A stretch of DNA of 64,000 bases from Pteria penguin (GCA_035048485.1 CM068581.1:59316393-59380392), one strand, 5' to 3'. Shown: positions 1-15,354, counted from the first letter of the stretch. The notes: generated by a model not told the origin, from the letters alone. Numbers and translations are program-made.

Positions 1-593
1 ACAATCTTGTCCCACTTTAATCAATTAAAACATCAATTTTTCGGCATAACGTCATCAAAAGCATGTTGTTATTGTGGTTGGCAAGGGCCGTCAAAAAGGC
101 CCGAAAATATGCGTAGTAATCAACGACTGAATGAAAACATAGGTTACATGCCAGTTAGTCCCAAAAATAATCATCGTGTTTGTTCAGCTTGGTATAGACT
201 TTCCATACATCTTCCTAGATAATTTGATGAATATGTAATTCTTAACATACCAGCAGTATCAAATGTTCATGAATATTTGCAAATTTAATGCACATAACCA
301 TGGACCTATTTTACTTAGTGTAGGAATACATGAGCCAAGGGGTGAATCCCAAGATTTCAATATGGCAGCACCCAGGACGCGGGTCAATAACAGAGTAACA
401 CTTTGTGTTACAATAAAGTCCAAAAGCCGTCAAAAACTATATTTCCCATTTGAATGAAGAAACTTGAATCTTACATTTTTCAAGAACACTCAGATGCCAT
501 TTAGTTTATAAATTCATGCATCCTTTTTCAGGGAGAAGTTTTTTAAATCAGGGTACCCTCTTATCTATGGTGGTGCTACCTATTGACAGATCT
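1..593. other. Intron/unannotated DNA
   Basis: AT-rich DNA lying downstream (on the minus strand) of the last visible RBBP4 exon, hence most likely intron. I see no conserved protein, RNA gene or recognisable repeat end here. Short open frames on both strands have no recognisable motif. Confidence 0.4.
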
Positions 594-2320
594 GAATAAA
601 CTAGAGCTGTCCTAATGGAATAAACTCCCCCCACAGCAACAAAGTTGAAACATGCAATATATCATTCCAAGATATATCACTGGTATAAGTGTAATCGATG
701 TCCCACTAGTACATTTTGAGGTATAATCAATAAAAACAAGAATTCTGGTATGTATGCGCTCTGACCTTGACCAAATAGATATAACCTAGGTTCAAGTTCA
801 TGACACACCCTTGGGTCATGGACAACAATTGTAAGAACAAGAGCAACACCAACGTAGCACATGCCCCCTTGGTAATTTTTGTGACTTGGGCAGAATTCAT
901 ATGACCACATTAGAAGTCATCTACTCTTAATAATCACCCACAAACAAAATTTTTCCATTCAAAAGTTTGTGCCTAATGATAAGCAGATATGTCACTCTTC
1001 TTCATTTAATTCAGACATCAGTATAAACTGACACAAAACAAAATCAAAATAAATATGCCAGAGACAGGTATTCTAATTGTAACTTATTAACTTGACCTAG
1101 ATATCCTTCAGATGTATCTATATACCAAATATTAATTCTATATATCTTACTGTTCCTGAGAAAATGAAGAGAACTGCTAATTGTAAGAAATTTTCTAAGT
1201 CCAAAAGGGATCCTTTAGATGTATCAGTATGTCAAATATAAAATCAACATCTTTATTGGTTCGAGAGATAATGTGTGGAAACTGCTAATTTTAGGAACTT
1301 TAAGAAATTCCCCAAGTCCAAGGGGAGTAAGTAACTAACTCTGACATAAATTATTGAACCATAGAAAAAATCTGAACTTGACTTATACTTAAGATTTATC
1401 TTAATACCAAATATCAATTCCATATCTTTATTGGTTTCAAAGATAATGAGTGGAAACTGTAAATGGACCAACCGACAGACCAACCAACTGACCAACCATG
1501 CAACTGACAGCAGCAAAACAATATGCCCCTCCTTCTTGGAAGGGAGGCATAAATATAATCTCTCTCTAACATATTACAGAGAAGCTATGGCCCAAACAGG
1601 AATTTTTCATGCACTGTACCCTTTACCTTGAAGATTCAACCTTAGTTCAAAGTCATAACACACCTTTGGTTCATGGACAACAATTGTGTGAAATATAATC
1701 TCCCTAAAACACAGAAGAAGATATAGCCCACACAAGATTTCTGGCTATTTAAGTACTATGACCTTGACCTTGTAGATATGGCCTTGGGTCAAGGTAATGA
1801 GGCACACCTGGGTCATGGACTACAATTGTGTAAAATATAATCTCCCAGCACGCAATACAAAGAAGTCATGACCAGAACAAGAATTCTGGCTGTTTGTGCA
1901 CTGTGTCTTGACCTTGTAGATATGACCTTGCTTCAAGGTCATGAACAACAATGGTGTAAAATATACTCTCCCTGCAATGTAACAGGTATATGTTATGGCA
2001 CAGAAAAGAATTCTGGCTACGAGTGCATTGTGACTGAAATTGTTGATATGACCTTGGTTTTATGTCATGACACACACTCAAGTCATAGACAACAATTCTG
2101 TAAAATATAATCTCCCAGTAATGTAACAGGAGTAAATTATGGCCCAGACAAGAAATCTGGCTATGTGTGCACATTGACCGTAACCTTGTAGATATGACCT
2201 AGCTTCAAAATCATGAGACCACAACTGTGTAAAATATCTCCCTCCAAAGTAAAAGAAAGAAGTTATGGCCCGGAAAATATTGATGGACAAACAGGGTAAC
2301 TCCTATGTATCCCTTTACAA
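594..2320. repeat. Tandem array C (tgaccttg-rich), copy 1
   Basis: Degenerate tandem array whose unit carries the words tgaccttgaccttgtagat, ggtcatggacaacaattgtg and aagaattctggctat. The caattgtg word or its variant recurs near 826, 1681, 1823, 1949, 2093 and 2222, giving spacings of about 126-144 bp after 1681. The array is split between about 832 and 1552 by hairpin element D. The same array recurs at 37185-38975. No coding capacity; open frames inside it are by-products of the repeat. Confidence 0.7.
833..1551 (+). mobile_element. Hairpin element D, copy 1, nested in array C
   Basis: Contains units with aaactgctaattttaagaaatt and cctttagatgtatc, followed by a run of gaccaaccgacagacc type and a terminal hairpin at 1522-1551 (TATGCCCCTCCTTC, loop ttg, GAAGGGAGGCATA). 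Array C is broken just before it at caattgt and resumes directly after the hairpin with aaatataatctc, so D was inserted into C. The same units and hairpin occur at 21755-24067. The layout matches non-autonomous Helentron-type or pearl elements of bivalves; that class assignment is inference. The left boundary is approximate. Confidence 0.6.
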
Positions 2321-2720
2321 ACTTATTTTGTGGGTGGTATAAAAATGCAACCTTTGTAGAGGGCCAACTAGTACACAAGTTTGATCAAAATCTCTCTGGA
2401 AATTTAAGAGGAAAAGTCGAAAATGTAAGAAACTTATCACAACGGACAGCTAACAGACAATGAATGAGGTGCCATGACAAAAGCTAACTTAGCCAAAATG
2501 ACCTAGATTTGAAGTTATAGTCTTAACGCCAAATAATTCCAAAATACGACTTGCAGTACGTTATATAATTTTAAGACAGTTTTAGACTTAGTATGTATCT
2601 TCCACTTTCAGAGAGACTTCTGTGAACTTCCAAAAGTTAATGAGTCTAATAAATAAAACATATCTTTCTCATATTTCCATTCCTATAATTTCAACGAGAA
2701 TATTGTAAAGATTGCATTCA

Positions 2721-5472
<2,752 letters not shown>

Positions 5473-6186
5473 GACCGGATTGCAAAGATGCCTTTGTGAG
5501 ATGTGGATATCCTCCTATCAGCAACAAAGTCAAAGAGGACTTGACTGCATATTGCCAATGGTACGGTATTCCATAAAGTGAAGACAGAAGCAGTGAAATT
5601 AAGGCCAGAATAAAAATTTCGCGTCGTTGAGCAAGACCTCATAAAGTTAACAAGGTATCTGAGATTCTGTTCACTGAAAAACAGTGTTCACTCACTGAAG
5701 TCTGAAGTCAAGTCAAGGTCAACGTCACCAAGTATGTGTCAGACGGCAAGAGCTCACGAATGTTTACAATGCGACTAAGTTTGAAGTAGGTTATATTAAC
5801 AGTAAGCAAGAGTTCACCCTAAAAGCAAAAACAGTCTGTGTTCGCTGAAGTGTGAAATCAAGGTAAAAGTCACCACCAAAGTATGTCAGACGAGAAGATC
5901 TCATGTATGTCTAAAATCCCACTAAGTTTCAGTGCTCTAAGTTGCGAACTAAAATTTAGTTTTGCAACAAAAATATGTTGCATCCAATTTTTTTCAACCT
6001 GGTATTTCCGTTTTTTGTCCGTGTTCAAAAGTTTTTGTATTTTAGACTGCTAAAATATTGTATTCGGAAGTTATCAGGATTTACTGATATCGCTTTGTTT
6101 ATTTTCACTTAAGTCCGATGCATTTGTTTCATTTTTTAAAACCAATCCACTACTGTAAAGTTTTTATTCGGAAGTAAAACCAATAA

Positions 6187-6430
6187 ATGGCTACCAAACT
6201 AACGCTGGTCGACTTCAGTTTTGGTCTTCCTCGCCCTATATTAGTAGTGTTAAAAGATGTCGACGAATCAAAAGATGACAACCTTCCTAAAAAAGGACAG
6301 TCCCTGTTGCCAAGTGGTTGTCTGAATTTTCTGTGTTGCGTTGTCGCGAGGGGAAGATCTTTTGTGCCATTTGTTCTACAGTGGAGAGCCTGGTTAGGAT
6401 TAATAACGAGGGGCCAGTAATGGCAGAGTT
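6187..6430 (+). pseudogene. Zinc-finger N-terminus of hAT-type transposase, frameshifted
   Basis: The frame opens with ATGGCTACC and reads MATKLTLVDFSFGLPRP. In a shifted frame near 6315-6390 the sequence reads KWLSEFSVLRCREGKIFCAI and then C, an aromatic/leucine stretch followed by a C-x2-C pair. This pattern resembles the TTF/BED-like zinc finger at the N-terminus of ZNF862-like hAT transposases, and resembles the fragment at 11015-11180. The frameshift and the lack of any catalytic region argue for a fossil. A gene-derived exon cannot be excluded. Confidence 0.4.
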
Positions 6431-6587
6431 TGACCCTTAACCATACATAACACAATGGTTTTCAACTATCGGAAAGATAAAGTACTCTGGGTGGCCTGTG
6501 TAGTCACAAAAAGATTAAATATATAATTAAATTGAATTTGTAATACAAAATTAAAACATAAGATTGTTGCACTGTGTTTTTATTAAT

Positions 6588-9457
6588 ACAAGAGGCCCAA
6601 GTGGGCCTATATCGCTCACCTGAGTACCTAGATGATCAGTCATGCATGAAGGAAGAATTCATTTATTTTTGCATTAATGTGACTAAGTCAACACAGATGT
6701 GGAAAATATGTCAAATTTTATTTCAGGCTAGAATAAAAAACAACACTTTTTTGCACATCCATTCAGGTGATTTTGATATTAAGCATTTCCTTTGTCTCTG
6801 CAAGAAGTCATTCAGGGCAACAAGTTAGTCATTTTCTTTAGGTGGGGCCTTTTGTTGACTGATTTCAAGTCTGGGTCATGAACAACAATTGTTTCAAAAA
6901 TTGTCCAGATCTAACTTAAAATTGCCTAATTTCATATGTTGAGTGTTGAGAAACATCTAAAAACTTATTTAGATGTGTAACGAAATGACAAAAAAAAATT
7001 CTCCATATTTCAATTACCAAGTGGTATATGTACCATTGTGAGAACTGCTTTTTAGACATGGTGGCATTATCTGTTAACCAATTTGGATGAAATTTACCAA
7101 ATTGATAGAGGACCTTTAGTACTTCATGTATTCCATGTTTCATTAAAATCTTTCATGTGGTATAACAGCAGACGTGAAAAATGTGATTGAATTGTTCCTA
7201 CACACCCTCATTTGGAAGTCTTAAAAAATTTATAGAAAATCCTAAAATTGAGATATTGACAAAATTCTTTCAAAGTAACAATCCTTACCATAATTATGAT
7301 CACAATAGTCCATAAGAAATCATCATTATCAATTAACTAGGAAATATGACACTTTTTTTCTGCATTGAATCACCAAGTCCAAAGAAATGTCGAAAAAAAA
7401 TTCTAAAATTTGATTTTGGATGGGAACCAAAATGACCATACGTCTTCACTCATCCCTCTAGATCATTTCTATACATTCTGTTTGTCCCTGTATACAGCCC
7501 GTATGAAAAAGAATATTGTTAAAGGAGGGAACTCTTTTGTGACCTACTTTTGACTATGGTGGCGCCACCTGTAACGAGGTCTGGACGAAAACAACAGAAT
7601 TTGAAGAGGATCATAAGTGACTTATTTCTACCAAGATTTATTAAAATCCTTCAAACAGTTTTGTAGAAAAAGTTGAAAATGTGAAAAATGGCCAATCCCC
7701 CCCCTTTTTTTTTTTGGAAGTCTTAAACGTAAAATTCCTAATTTCATATGTTGAGTGTTGAGAAACATCTAAAAACTTATTTAGATGTGTAAAAAAAAAA
7801 AAAATTTTTTTTGACCACAGCTGGATTTGAACCGCTACTCTCCATATTTCAATTACCAAGTGGTATATGTACCATTGTGAGACCTACTTTTTAGACATGG
7901 TGGCATTATCTGTTTACCAATTTGGATGAAATTTACCAAATTGATAGAGGACTTTTAGTACTTCATGTATTCCATGTTTCATTAAAATCTTTCATGTGGT
8001 TTCGTAGAAAAAGTTGAAAATGTGAAAAATGGCCAACCCCCCCTTTTTTTTGGAAGTCTTAAAAAATTCATAAAAAATCCAAAAATTGAGATAATGACAA
8101 AATTCTTTCACAATAATATTCCTTATCACAATTATGATCAAAATAGTCATTAAGAAATCATCAATATCAATTAACTGAAAAACATGACACTTTTCTTCAT
8201 TGAAATGACTAAGTCCAGAAACACATCAAAAAAGTGTAAATTTCTATTTGATGGATCTTAACCCCGAACACAATTTTTAATAACCCATCTTTATAGATTG
8301 TTAAAATGCAATTAGTTTCCCCATCTATGTACTGGTTCTGGAGAAGAAGATGTTTGAAGAGGGGTACCCTTTTGGGCACTTTTGGTCCCGCCCTGGATCC
8401 ACCCCTGAGGGAATCTGGATCTCGAACACAATTTTAGTAGGGGACCTTGAGTACATCATTTACACAAAGTTTGATCCAAATCTGCAATGTAGTTCCAAAC
8501 AGTTTTGTAGAAAAAGTTGAAAATGTGAAAAATGGCCAACCCCCCCCCCCTTTCTTTTTTGGAAGTCTTAAACGTAAAATTCCTAATTTCATATGTTGAA
8601 TGTTAAGAAACATCTAAAAACTTATTTAGATGTGTAAAAAAAAAAAAAATTTTTTTTGACCACAGCTGGATTTGATCCGCTACTCTACATTTTTCAATTA
8701 CCAAGTATTATATGTACCATTGTGAGACCTACTTTTTAGACATGGTGGCATTATCTGTTTACCAATTTGGATGAAATTTACGAATTGATAGAGGACTTTT
8801 AGCACTTCATGTATTCCATGTTTCATTAAAATCTTTCATGTGGTTTCGTAGAAAAGTTGAAAATGTGAAAAATGGCCAACCCCCCCTTTTTTTTGGAAGT
8901 CTTAAAAAATTCATAAAAAATCCCAAAATTGAGATAATGACAAAATTCTTTCACAATAATATTCCTTACCACAATTATGATCAAAATAGTCATTAAGAAA
9001 TCATCAATATCAATTAACTGAAAAACATGACACTTTTCTTCATTGAAATGACTAAGTCCAGAAACACGTCAAAAAAGCGTAAATTTCTATTTGACGGATC
9101 TTAACCCCGAACACAATTTTTAATAACCCATCTTTATAGATTGTTGAAATGCAATTAGTTTCCCCATTTATGTACTGGTTCTGGAGAAGAAGATGTTTGA
9201 AGAGGGGTACCCTTTTGGGCACTTTTGGCCCCGCCCTGGATCCACCCCTGAGGGAATCTGGATCCCGAACACAATTTTAGTAGGGGACCTTGAGTACATC
9301 ATTTACACAAAGTTTGATCTAAATCTGCAATGTAGTTCCAGAGAAGAAGTCGAAAATGTGAAAAAGTTAACGACGGACAACGACGACGCCGACGACGGAC
9401 GACGGACGGCGCACTATGACTATAGCTCACTTGAGCCTTTGGCTCAGGTGAGCTAAA
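6588..9457 (+). mobile_element. Large hairpin element A, copy 1
   Basis: Starts acaagaggcccaagtgggcc then tatatcgctcacctgag, and ends in a 29-nt hairpin at 9425-9453 (GCTCACTTGAGCC, loop ttt, GGCTCAGGTGAGC) followed by taaaaa. The 5' word CTCACCTGAG is the inverse of the 3' word CTCAGGTGAG, a subterminal inverted repeat. Just before the hairpin is a gacgacgacg / gacggacgac run. The body consists of units of about 840 bp: the word ggtatatgtaccattgtga starts near 7022, 7861 and 8708, and atgtttgaagaggggtaccc near 8350 and 9193. Each unit has a C-run plus T-run before ggaagtctta. No transposase. Near-identical to 31330-34843. Confidence 0.75.
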
Positions 9458-9882
9458 AAGCAAACATAAATGGGTTTATATGAAAAATTATATGTAGTGG
9501 CGACCAAAAATTTCTAAAACACAACCAAATTTTCAAGAAAGTCACATTTTAGCGACCTTAAACCAAATGCTACTTAGAGCACTGAGTTTTAAAGTAGGTA
9601 ACATTAACAGTACATGATTGCAAGTGGTTACCCAAAGGCAAAAAACACTGTTAGTTCACTGAAGCATAAAGTCAAGGTCAAGGTCACTAAATTTTTGTAT
9701 TGGTTGGATAGAACATTCAAGTATCTACAAACCTACCAACTTTGACAGAAGTACCCTTTAGGGTATGAAAGAAACCAAGCTAAAAGCAAATGCTAAACGC
9801 AAAATGTTGCTTTGCAATCCGGTCAAAAATGGAGACAACAAATAATTTATTATTCGCAAAATAATTCAAATGTAATTTATGA

Positions 9883-10220
9883 TAGGGATGAGTATTGCGG
9901 GTCCAAGTGAGTTTTGCGATATATTGCAATATTTACATAACAACAAAAGTCATTTCTTTATCAGTGAATCTTTAATTTAACTTCAACAAAAGAAAATAAG
10001 AATGCTAAGACAATAACAGGCAACATTTTCAAGTCAGTTGACCCCCTTTCCACACCCTTAATACTACACATTTATTCCATATTTGAACAAGTAAACAAAT
10101 CGAAAGTACGAATGTATGAAATATCGATCTAGAACCAGTTTTGAAACAAATTACTGTGGTACGTACTGGGCAGCAGGAAATTGAAATATACCTGTTTGGC
10201 GATAAAACCACTCACCCCTA
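9883..10220. mobile_element. Possible hAT-like MITE
   Basis: Left end TAGGGATGAGT and right end ACTCACCCCTA are inverted to each other with one mismatch. Flanking octamers atttatga and atgtatta match at six of eight positions, compatible with an old 8-bp target duplication. No coding content. Weakly supported. Confidence 0.35.
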
Positions 10221-11014
10221 ATGTATTATGCCCCCAAGAGTGACAGCTTGTGTTAACATTACATGTCACAAATATCACAAGTTCTGGTGAAAGAAGTTAT
10301 CAGTCTTTGATGTTCTTTAGCGGCTATTGTGAATGCTACAAATACACTTAAGATATGACACTTGGCCAACCCTGTGCTCTTGCAAACCACAGCAAAAACA
10401 AAAAAATTTGAAAAAAAATTCAAAGGACCTGAAGGTACTGAAAGATACTCTTACTCACATCTTGTAAGTAGAGATCGATATGTATCACACTTAAAGAACA
10501 CCCCTACCTTACTTTGTATGAAGTTGATTGAAACGAGTTATGTTAATGAAAATAAGGTAATGCACAGAGAAACCTGCTCATAAAGTTATTCCATCATGTG
10601 AAATTCAATGGCAGTGGTGGGTTCAGGGGGGGAGGGGAGGAGGAAAGGGCTCTTCCCCCTTCCACCCAATATTTACTAGTAAAACTCCAGATTCGGCACC
10701 AAAAATGACCGGGTAGTTTGACTAATAAACATATGCCCCCCTCCCAGGGTCACAATTTCCCACTCACCCATTGCCAATGCGACCAAATTCTGACTGTGGG
10801 CCACCGAATTCTCCGAAACGGATCGCCCACATGGCGACCAGCAAAATCAGCAAAATTAGAATCCGTATTCTGTTCGGTTTTTTTTTTTAATTTTATTCCA
10901 TTTAGTCCGAGTCTGTCATTTAGATGCTTGTATATAAGTAAACAATGATTACATATAAAAATATAAAAATAAACCAGGGGAAAAACGGAAAGCTGATAGG
11001 GGTGATTATTTCAA

Positions 11015-11180
11015 AGGTTGAACATAAGAGATCAAGACCCTTTAATATCAAATGGAAAAATGATCATCACTGGTTAGATGACAATGAAGACGGCATGATT
11101 TGTGCAGTATGTATAAAGCATGACAAGATTGGATCTAATTTTACAAAAGGATGTCAGAGTACAGGAGATGGAGAAAAGTG
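11015..11180 (+). pseudogene. TTF-type zinc finger of hAT transposase (ZNF862-like), fragment
   Basis: The frame reads RPFNIKWKNDHHWLDDNEDG followed by MICAVCIKHDKIGSNFTKGC. The order W-x-W/L, acidic loop, C-x2-C, K-H, F-x-x-G-C is typical of the N-terminal TTF-type zinc finger of ZNF862-like hAT transposases. The frame ends soon after in a GA-rich low-complexity tract (about 11170-11290). No dimerisation or catalytic domain follows, so it is a fragment carried inside the 10612-11514 element. Confidence 0.5.
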
Positions 11181-11290
11181 AGGATATCGAAAGAAGTGAA
11201 GAGACAGAGAGAAGAGAGGAGACAGAGAGAAGTGAAGGAAGAGAGGAGATTGAAGAAAATGAAGATGAAGAAAAAGAGGATATTTTCTAA
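11170..11290. repeat. GA-rich low-complexity tract
   Basis: Irregular repeats of gagacagagagaagtgaagg type, all purine on the plus strand. Confidence 0.7.
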
Positions 11291-11740
11291 AAAAATAGAG
11301 AAGGAGACTGAATTAATATAAATGAAAATAAAATGTTATTATGTTATCAATGCATTAAATTTAATATAGAAAATTGTTTGAATTTATTGTAAGCTCGTAG
11401 TTTTCTGTGTGGGGCCCCTAAAATTTATGATCTAGGGGCCCACTTGGCTACTGGAAATTTCAATTGTGACTCTGCCTCCCCCTCCCTCTTTTCTGAAATC
11501 CTGGATCCCCACTGCATGGAGTGTCCATCTTCTCTACTTAGGTATTTTTAATTTTTATTTAAATGCTTATTTGTATATTTAAAGGCTAGATTGGTTATTC
11601 AAATTATGCAATGAGAATGATGGACTAAAAGCAACAGCGTTCCATGCAACACATTTTCCCTTTAGTGAAGGCTACATGCTGGTTTAATATGATGTTTCCA
11701 TATACGTCCTTAATTCTCAGAAACGACAGTGTATTGCAAT

Positions 11741-11892
11741 GAAAATAGTCTGAGATTCTTGCTCCTCTCCCACTTTTGATATCGGCGGTTTGTGGAAATT
11801 CCAACGTTTGATGAACAAAGTCTCTCCGACCCTCTTTCACAAACCACCGGTATCAAAAGTGGGAGAAGAGCAGAGAATCTTAGACTACAATA
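11741..11892. repeat. Imperfect palindrome (foldback/MITE-like)
   Basis: Left arm about 11746-11797 (tagtctgagattcttgctcc onward) and right arm about 11834-11886 are reverse complements over about 50 bp with a few mismatches and one-base gaps; both carry tctcccacttttgata and ggtttgtg. A loop of about 36 bp separates them. I could not fix a target duplication. Confidence 0.65.
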
Positions 11893-12081
11893 AAAACTGT
11901 GAAGTAGTCCCAAGACAAGTCGATTTGACTGTAGTTCAGGTAAAAGAAAGTACGAATAAAAAATAATTTCATAAAATACATCATTTATACATTTGTAGTT
12001 TGAAATGTGTTATCTTTATTATTATATGAAATGTGCGAAAAAACATTTCAAAATGTGACAAGAAACCGTCAAGGACTGTAT

Positions 12082-13237
12082 GACTGGATTGCAAATGCTA
12101 AAGGCAAAATGTTGACACAGGACGGACAGACAGACAGAGGAATTTTGCAAATTTTTAGACCGGAATTGCTTTGCATTAACATTAACAATACATGTATGCA
12201 AGTGGTCACCCTAAACAGAGTTCCTGAAAACTGTTGGTTTTTGTGGGTTTTGTCGATAAAAAATTCAAAAGTCCGATAGAAATCATCATCTTGTAGGTCC
12301 AAATATCCGATACCATATTTCCAAATTCTGTACACCTTTCTGACCCGAACTAATACAATTCAATCTGTCGTGATCATACGAATGCTTTAAGCGAGTCTGA
12401 ATACCCTGATCAGATTTAAGCGTCTTCGTAATTAAGATTTGTGTATCACATGAAGGTCAAAATGGCGGCCTCCTGGCCTATAAAGTATGTGGTTTCGGGG
12501 AAGCCTGGCCAAAAACACAAATACACATTCCAAAATGACAATGTTGTTGAGAGTGAGCTTGGGGATGAAAGAGTTGAAGATGTTGAAATAGTTGAAGATG
12601 TTGAAAGCGTTGAAGATGTTGAAAGAGTTGAAGATGCAGATGATATACAAGATGGAGTTGACAGGGAGTCAATGAGAGAAAAGGGTATGAATGAGACACA
12701 GACTACAGAGGAAAATATGAGTGATGTCGAGGAAGATGACGGTGAAAGTGATGATGAACACTCTGAAGATGAAAATGACAGACAATGGAACAAATAGTTA
12801 AAGAAACTGAAATGGTAATTGAATATGATTAATTAAATTCAATTGAATTCAGGAGGTGTTTATTTTCATATTTTTTCATTTCCTACTCCAAATATTGTGA
12901 AAAAACTTCAGTCTAACAAACTGATGGACTTTGTCAGACCGAATGTCTGACAAGTTTCAAAAGTTTTCAAGAAGTCTGCCTAAAGGCAAAAAACAGTGTG
13001 TGTTCACTGAAGCAGGAAGTCAAGGTCAAGGTCATTAAATTTTTGTATTGGTTGGATAGAACATTCAAGTATCTACAAACCTAATAACTTTGACATAAGT
13101 ACTCTTAAGGGTATGAAAGAAACCAAGCTAAATGCAAAATGTTGACACCATGCGGACTGACAGACAGACGGATGGATGGACGGACAGACAGACAGATTTC
13201 CCTAATTCATAGACCGAAATTGCTTTGCAATCAGGTC
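12082..13237. mobile_element. Element with GACYGGATTGCAAA ends, copy 2
   Basis: Left end GACTGGATTGCAAA (12082-12095) is inverted at 13224-13237 (TTTGCAATCAGGTC) with two mismatches. The right end is itself a hairpin (GACCGAAATTGC ... GCAATCAGGTC, 13212-13237) and is preceded by gacagacggatggatggacg. The right 270 bp closely match 9640-9824 of copy 1. The acidic ORF at 12441-12797 lies inside. Confidence 0.55.
12441..12797 (+). CDS. Acidic low-complexity ORF, unrecognised
   Basis: The frame is 118 codons. A likelier start is the internal ATG at about 12462 in the context tcaaaATGGCGGCC, giving MAASWPIKYVVSGKPG and about 111 residues. Residues 45-75 are a VEDVE/VEDVERVED repeat from a gttgaagatgttgaaa minisatellite; the C-terminus is DVEEDDGESDDEHSEDEND. 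No signal peptide, membrane segment or recognisable domain. The opposite strand is also open because the repeat lacks stops, which lowers the value of the open frame. It lies inside a repeat element, so a transposon-borne or captured N-terminal exon is as likely as a host gene. Confidence 0.25.
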   Translation: MYHMKVKMAASWPIKYVVSGKPGQKHKYTFQNDNVVESELGDERVEDVEIVEDVESVEDVERVEDADDIQDGVDRESMREKGMNETQTTEENMSDVEEDDGESDDEHSEDENDRQWNK

Positions 13238-15212
13238 AAAAATGAAGAGAAAAGAAAAGAGATGAGGAAGTCGGCAATAAATTACACGTACGAATGTTGG
13301 TCAACACCATTTTGGACATCCTCAATTTTACCTAGGTACAAGTAAAGGGCGAAGTTGTTCCGAAAGGGTCAACACGAGTTCATACACCGTTGTTTTCGCC
13401 TTGGCAGGGGAGGGGACGTTTTCTAAAAGAATTCACACGATTGTGGTGAAAACTTATCTTTAAGAAAAAGACTCTTACAATAAATCAATTAAATCATCAC
13501 AGCTGTCCTCGCTAGAATAGACAAACATTGACACAGACATCACACTAATTTTTTCAAAGGTTGTAGTTGTGTGGACATAAATCTGACATTTGTACTTTTA
13601 GCACAATAACAGTAAGATACTCCTTAATGAGGAGTATCTATCAAGGAGTATCTTAAAAACAAAAAGAAAATGATAATGCCAAAAAAATGTTGATCCAAAA
13701 CAAGAGGCCTAAAAAAAAGACTAAATGACTACTTCCCTCATCTCACCACAATTTGCACATTCACATTCATTTACTTATTTTATTTCTGACAACTGACAAA
13801 TGACTGCAAAATTGCCTTTTCTCAATTTTTTTTTCTCTGAAAGAACTTGCTTAACATATTGACACATTTACAATTTACAATTACATTTACAATTACTAGC
13901 CCAAAATGAAGACCAATCTTTTTTTTTTTAAGTTTCTTTAGTATTCCCATGCAAACCAAATAAAGTAAGATAGAAAGTGAAAAAAAATGTGCTTAAGTAT
14001 TCTTCCCAGTTAGAACACTGACAAAATCAGAAAGGACCTCACTGACTTCAAATAAACAGCTCGTTAATTTTTAAGATGGAGACATCACTGTCCCCCTTTT
14101 ACAGATGAATCAAAGTGTTGACCTAAAAGTATCTCATACATCAAATCTACACAGAGATATAGTACATAAAATGTGTCAGATCTTCCCTCATATCCCACAC
14201 ATCTGTAAAAACTGATAATGGAAATGAAATTATACAATGTTGCAATTTGGTGCAAGTCTACATTTTTCCAAAGAGCGATCTTAACAGTGGGCGTTGCTGT
14301 ACCAATGTGTGATATCTATCAGTGCTATATATAACCTTGTAATAGCCTGTTTCATGGATTGGGTCAGTTATAACAGCGCAATTCTATTAATATTCACATG
14401 TGATTGTGCAAATATGTTTCTGTTAACAGATTGAAGCGTCTGAGGTACATATAGATTTACAAAAATCTTGTTTTTAAAATCTCATGAAACATCAAGTTAT
14501 GGAACGTATTAGACAGTGTTGTAATCTTTTTATCATAAAAATTCCAGGTCAAAAGAATCCCAAGTCCCAAAATTCTGTAACAACAAAGCGGAAATGTTTG
14601 AAAATCGAAAGTGATCTTCTATTACTTTATCCCTAAAACATGTATTAAAATTATGAAATCTTCACAGGGCCATCAATCATGCATTTTAGGGGCCAAATTC
14701 AGCCCCATTCCCAATGCCAAAAAAGAATCTTTTTTCCCAATTTCAGCACTAGAAATTCCAAATTTGTCATCGTAAAAAACATTGTAATAATACTACATTA
14801 TTTTTTTTATTATTTTCAAACATCAGAGTCCAAGTGTGTTATCCATATTATATATTAGATTCAGTGTTTGCATCAACAATATTCAGTTCTTTACAACAGA
14901 TCAGTGTTTACAGTTCTGACCAAGGCAGCAAACGTTACCCCAATATAGAATCGGCAGAGACATTACATTTCGTACTCTGGTTTCGACTATTATTTTTACT
15001 TTAGGCTTCTTTTATTCAATGTTTTACAATGCTTGTGTCTGACATGACCTTAAAGTTTATATCTTGAAAATGAACTACACTCTTCAATTTAATGATTTTA
15101 TAATAATTTTCATAACTTCCACTTGATATCTAACTAAAATATGAGGTTAATTGACTTTTCTTCATTTAACCTTAAAGTGTTCAAATCCGCTCAACAAATG
15201 TCGCACAATTAA
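13238..15212. other. RBBP4 intron, no gene seen
   Basis: AT-rich DNA. Positions 13504-13660 (tcctcgctagaatagacaaacatt to the palindromic aagatactcc / ggagtatctt) are related to 15780-15900, a dispersed repeat. The rest shows only short A or T runs. Confidence 0.45.
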
Positions 15213-15285
15213 ACACGAAGCCCAAGTGGGCCTATATCGCTTACCTGAGTGCCTAGATTATCAGTCATGCAGGAAGGAAGGAGAT
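15213..15285 (+). mobile_element. 5' fragment of hairpin element A
   Basis: gcccaagtgggcctatatcg then cttacctgagtgcctagatt matches the 5' end of the copies at 6588 and 31330; similarity stops at the LINE fragment. Confidence 0.7.
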
Positions 15286-15354
15286 CCAGCACAATCTAGT
15301 GGCCATTCCAGCACAATCTAGTGGCCATTCCAGCAGAACAATACCTAATCCAGA

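Larger units (their letters stand above)
5473..9824. mobile_element. Element with perfect 15-bp inverted ends, carrying a nested element
   Basis: The left end GACCGGATTGCAAAG (5473-5487) is matched exactly as reverse complement at 9810-9824. Sequence just inside both ends shares words such as aagtcaaggtcaaggtcac and cactgaag, and a second copy lies at 12082-13237. About 2.87 kb of the interior (6588-9457) is a separate hairpin element, so the original unit is about 1.5 kb. No transposase is visible apart from a decayed zinc finger near 6187-6430. The right end resembles a terminal hairpin preceded by a GGAC-rich run in the second copy, so this may be one more hairpin-ended family rather than a classical TIR transposon. 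Confidence 0.55.
10612..11514. mobile_element. CAGTGG-ended element with captured zinc finger, copy 3 of family
   Basis: Left end CAGTGGTGGGTTC and right end GGATCCCCACTG are inverted; flanks are aatgg and catgg (4 of 5 identical), in line with the clean 5-bp duplications of the copies at 48432-48582 and 50967-51128. It shares with them a G/C-rich stretch beside the end and the phrase ccagattcggcaccaaaaatgac. At 903 bp it is about 740 bp longer than those copies; the extra DNA holds a zinc-finger fragment and a GA-rich microsatellite. Confidence 0.55.

Noticed and set aside
6574..6828. 84-codon ORF repeated at 31343-31570
   Set aside because: It is the 5' end of hairpin element A in both copies; no codon bias or domain, and the homologous frame in copy 3 is broken.
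12446..12793. Ser-rich minus-strand ORF opposite the acidic ORF
   Set aside because: It is the reverse reading of a gaagatgtt repeat, low complexity only.
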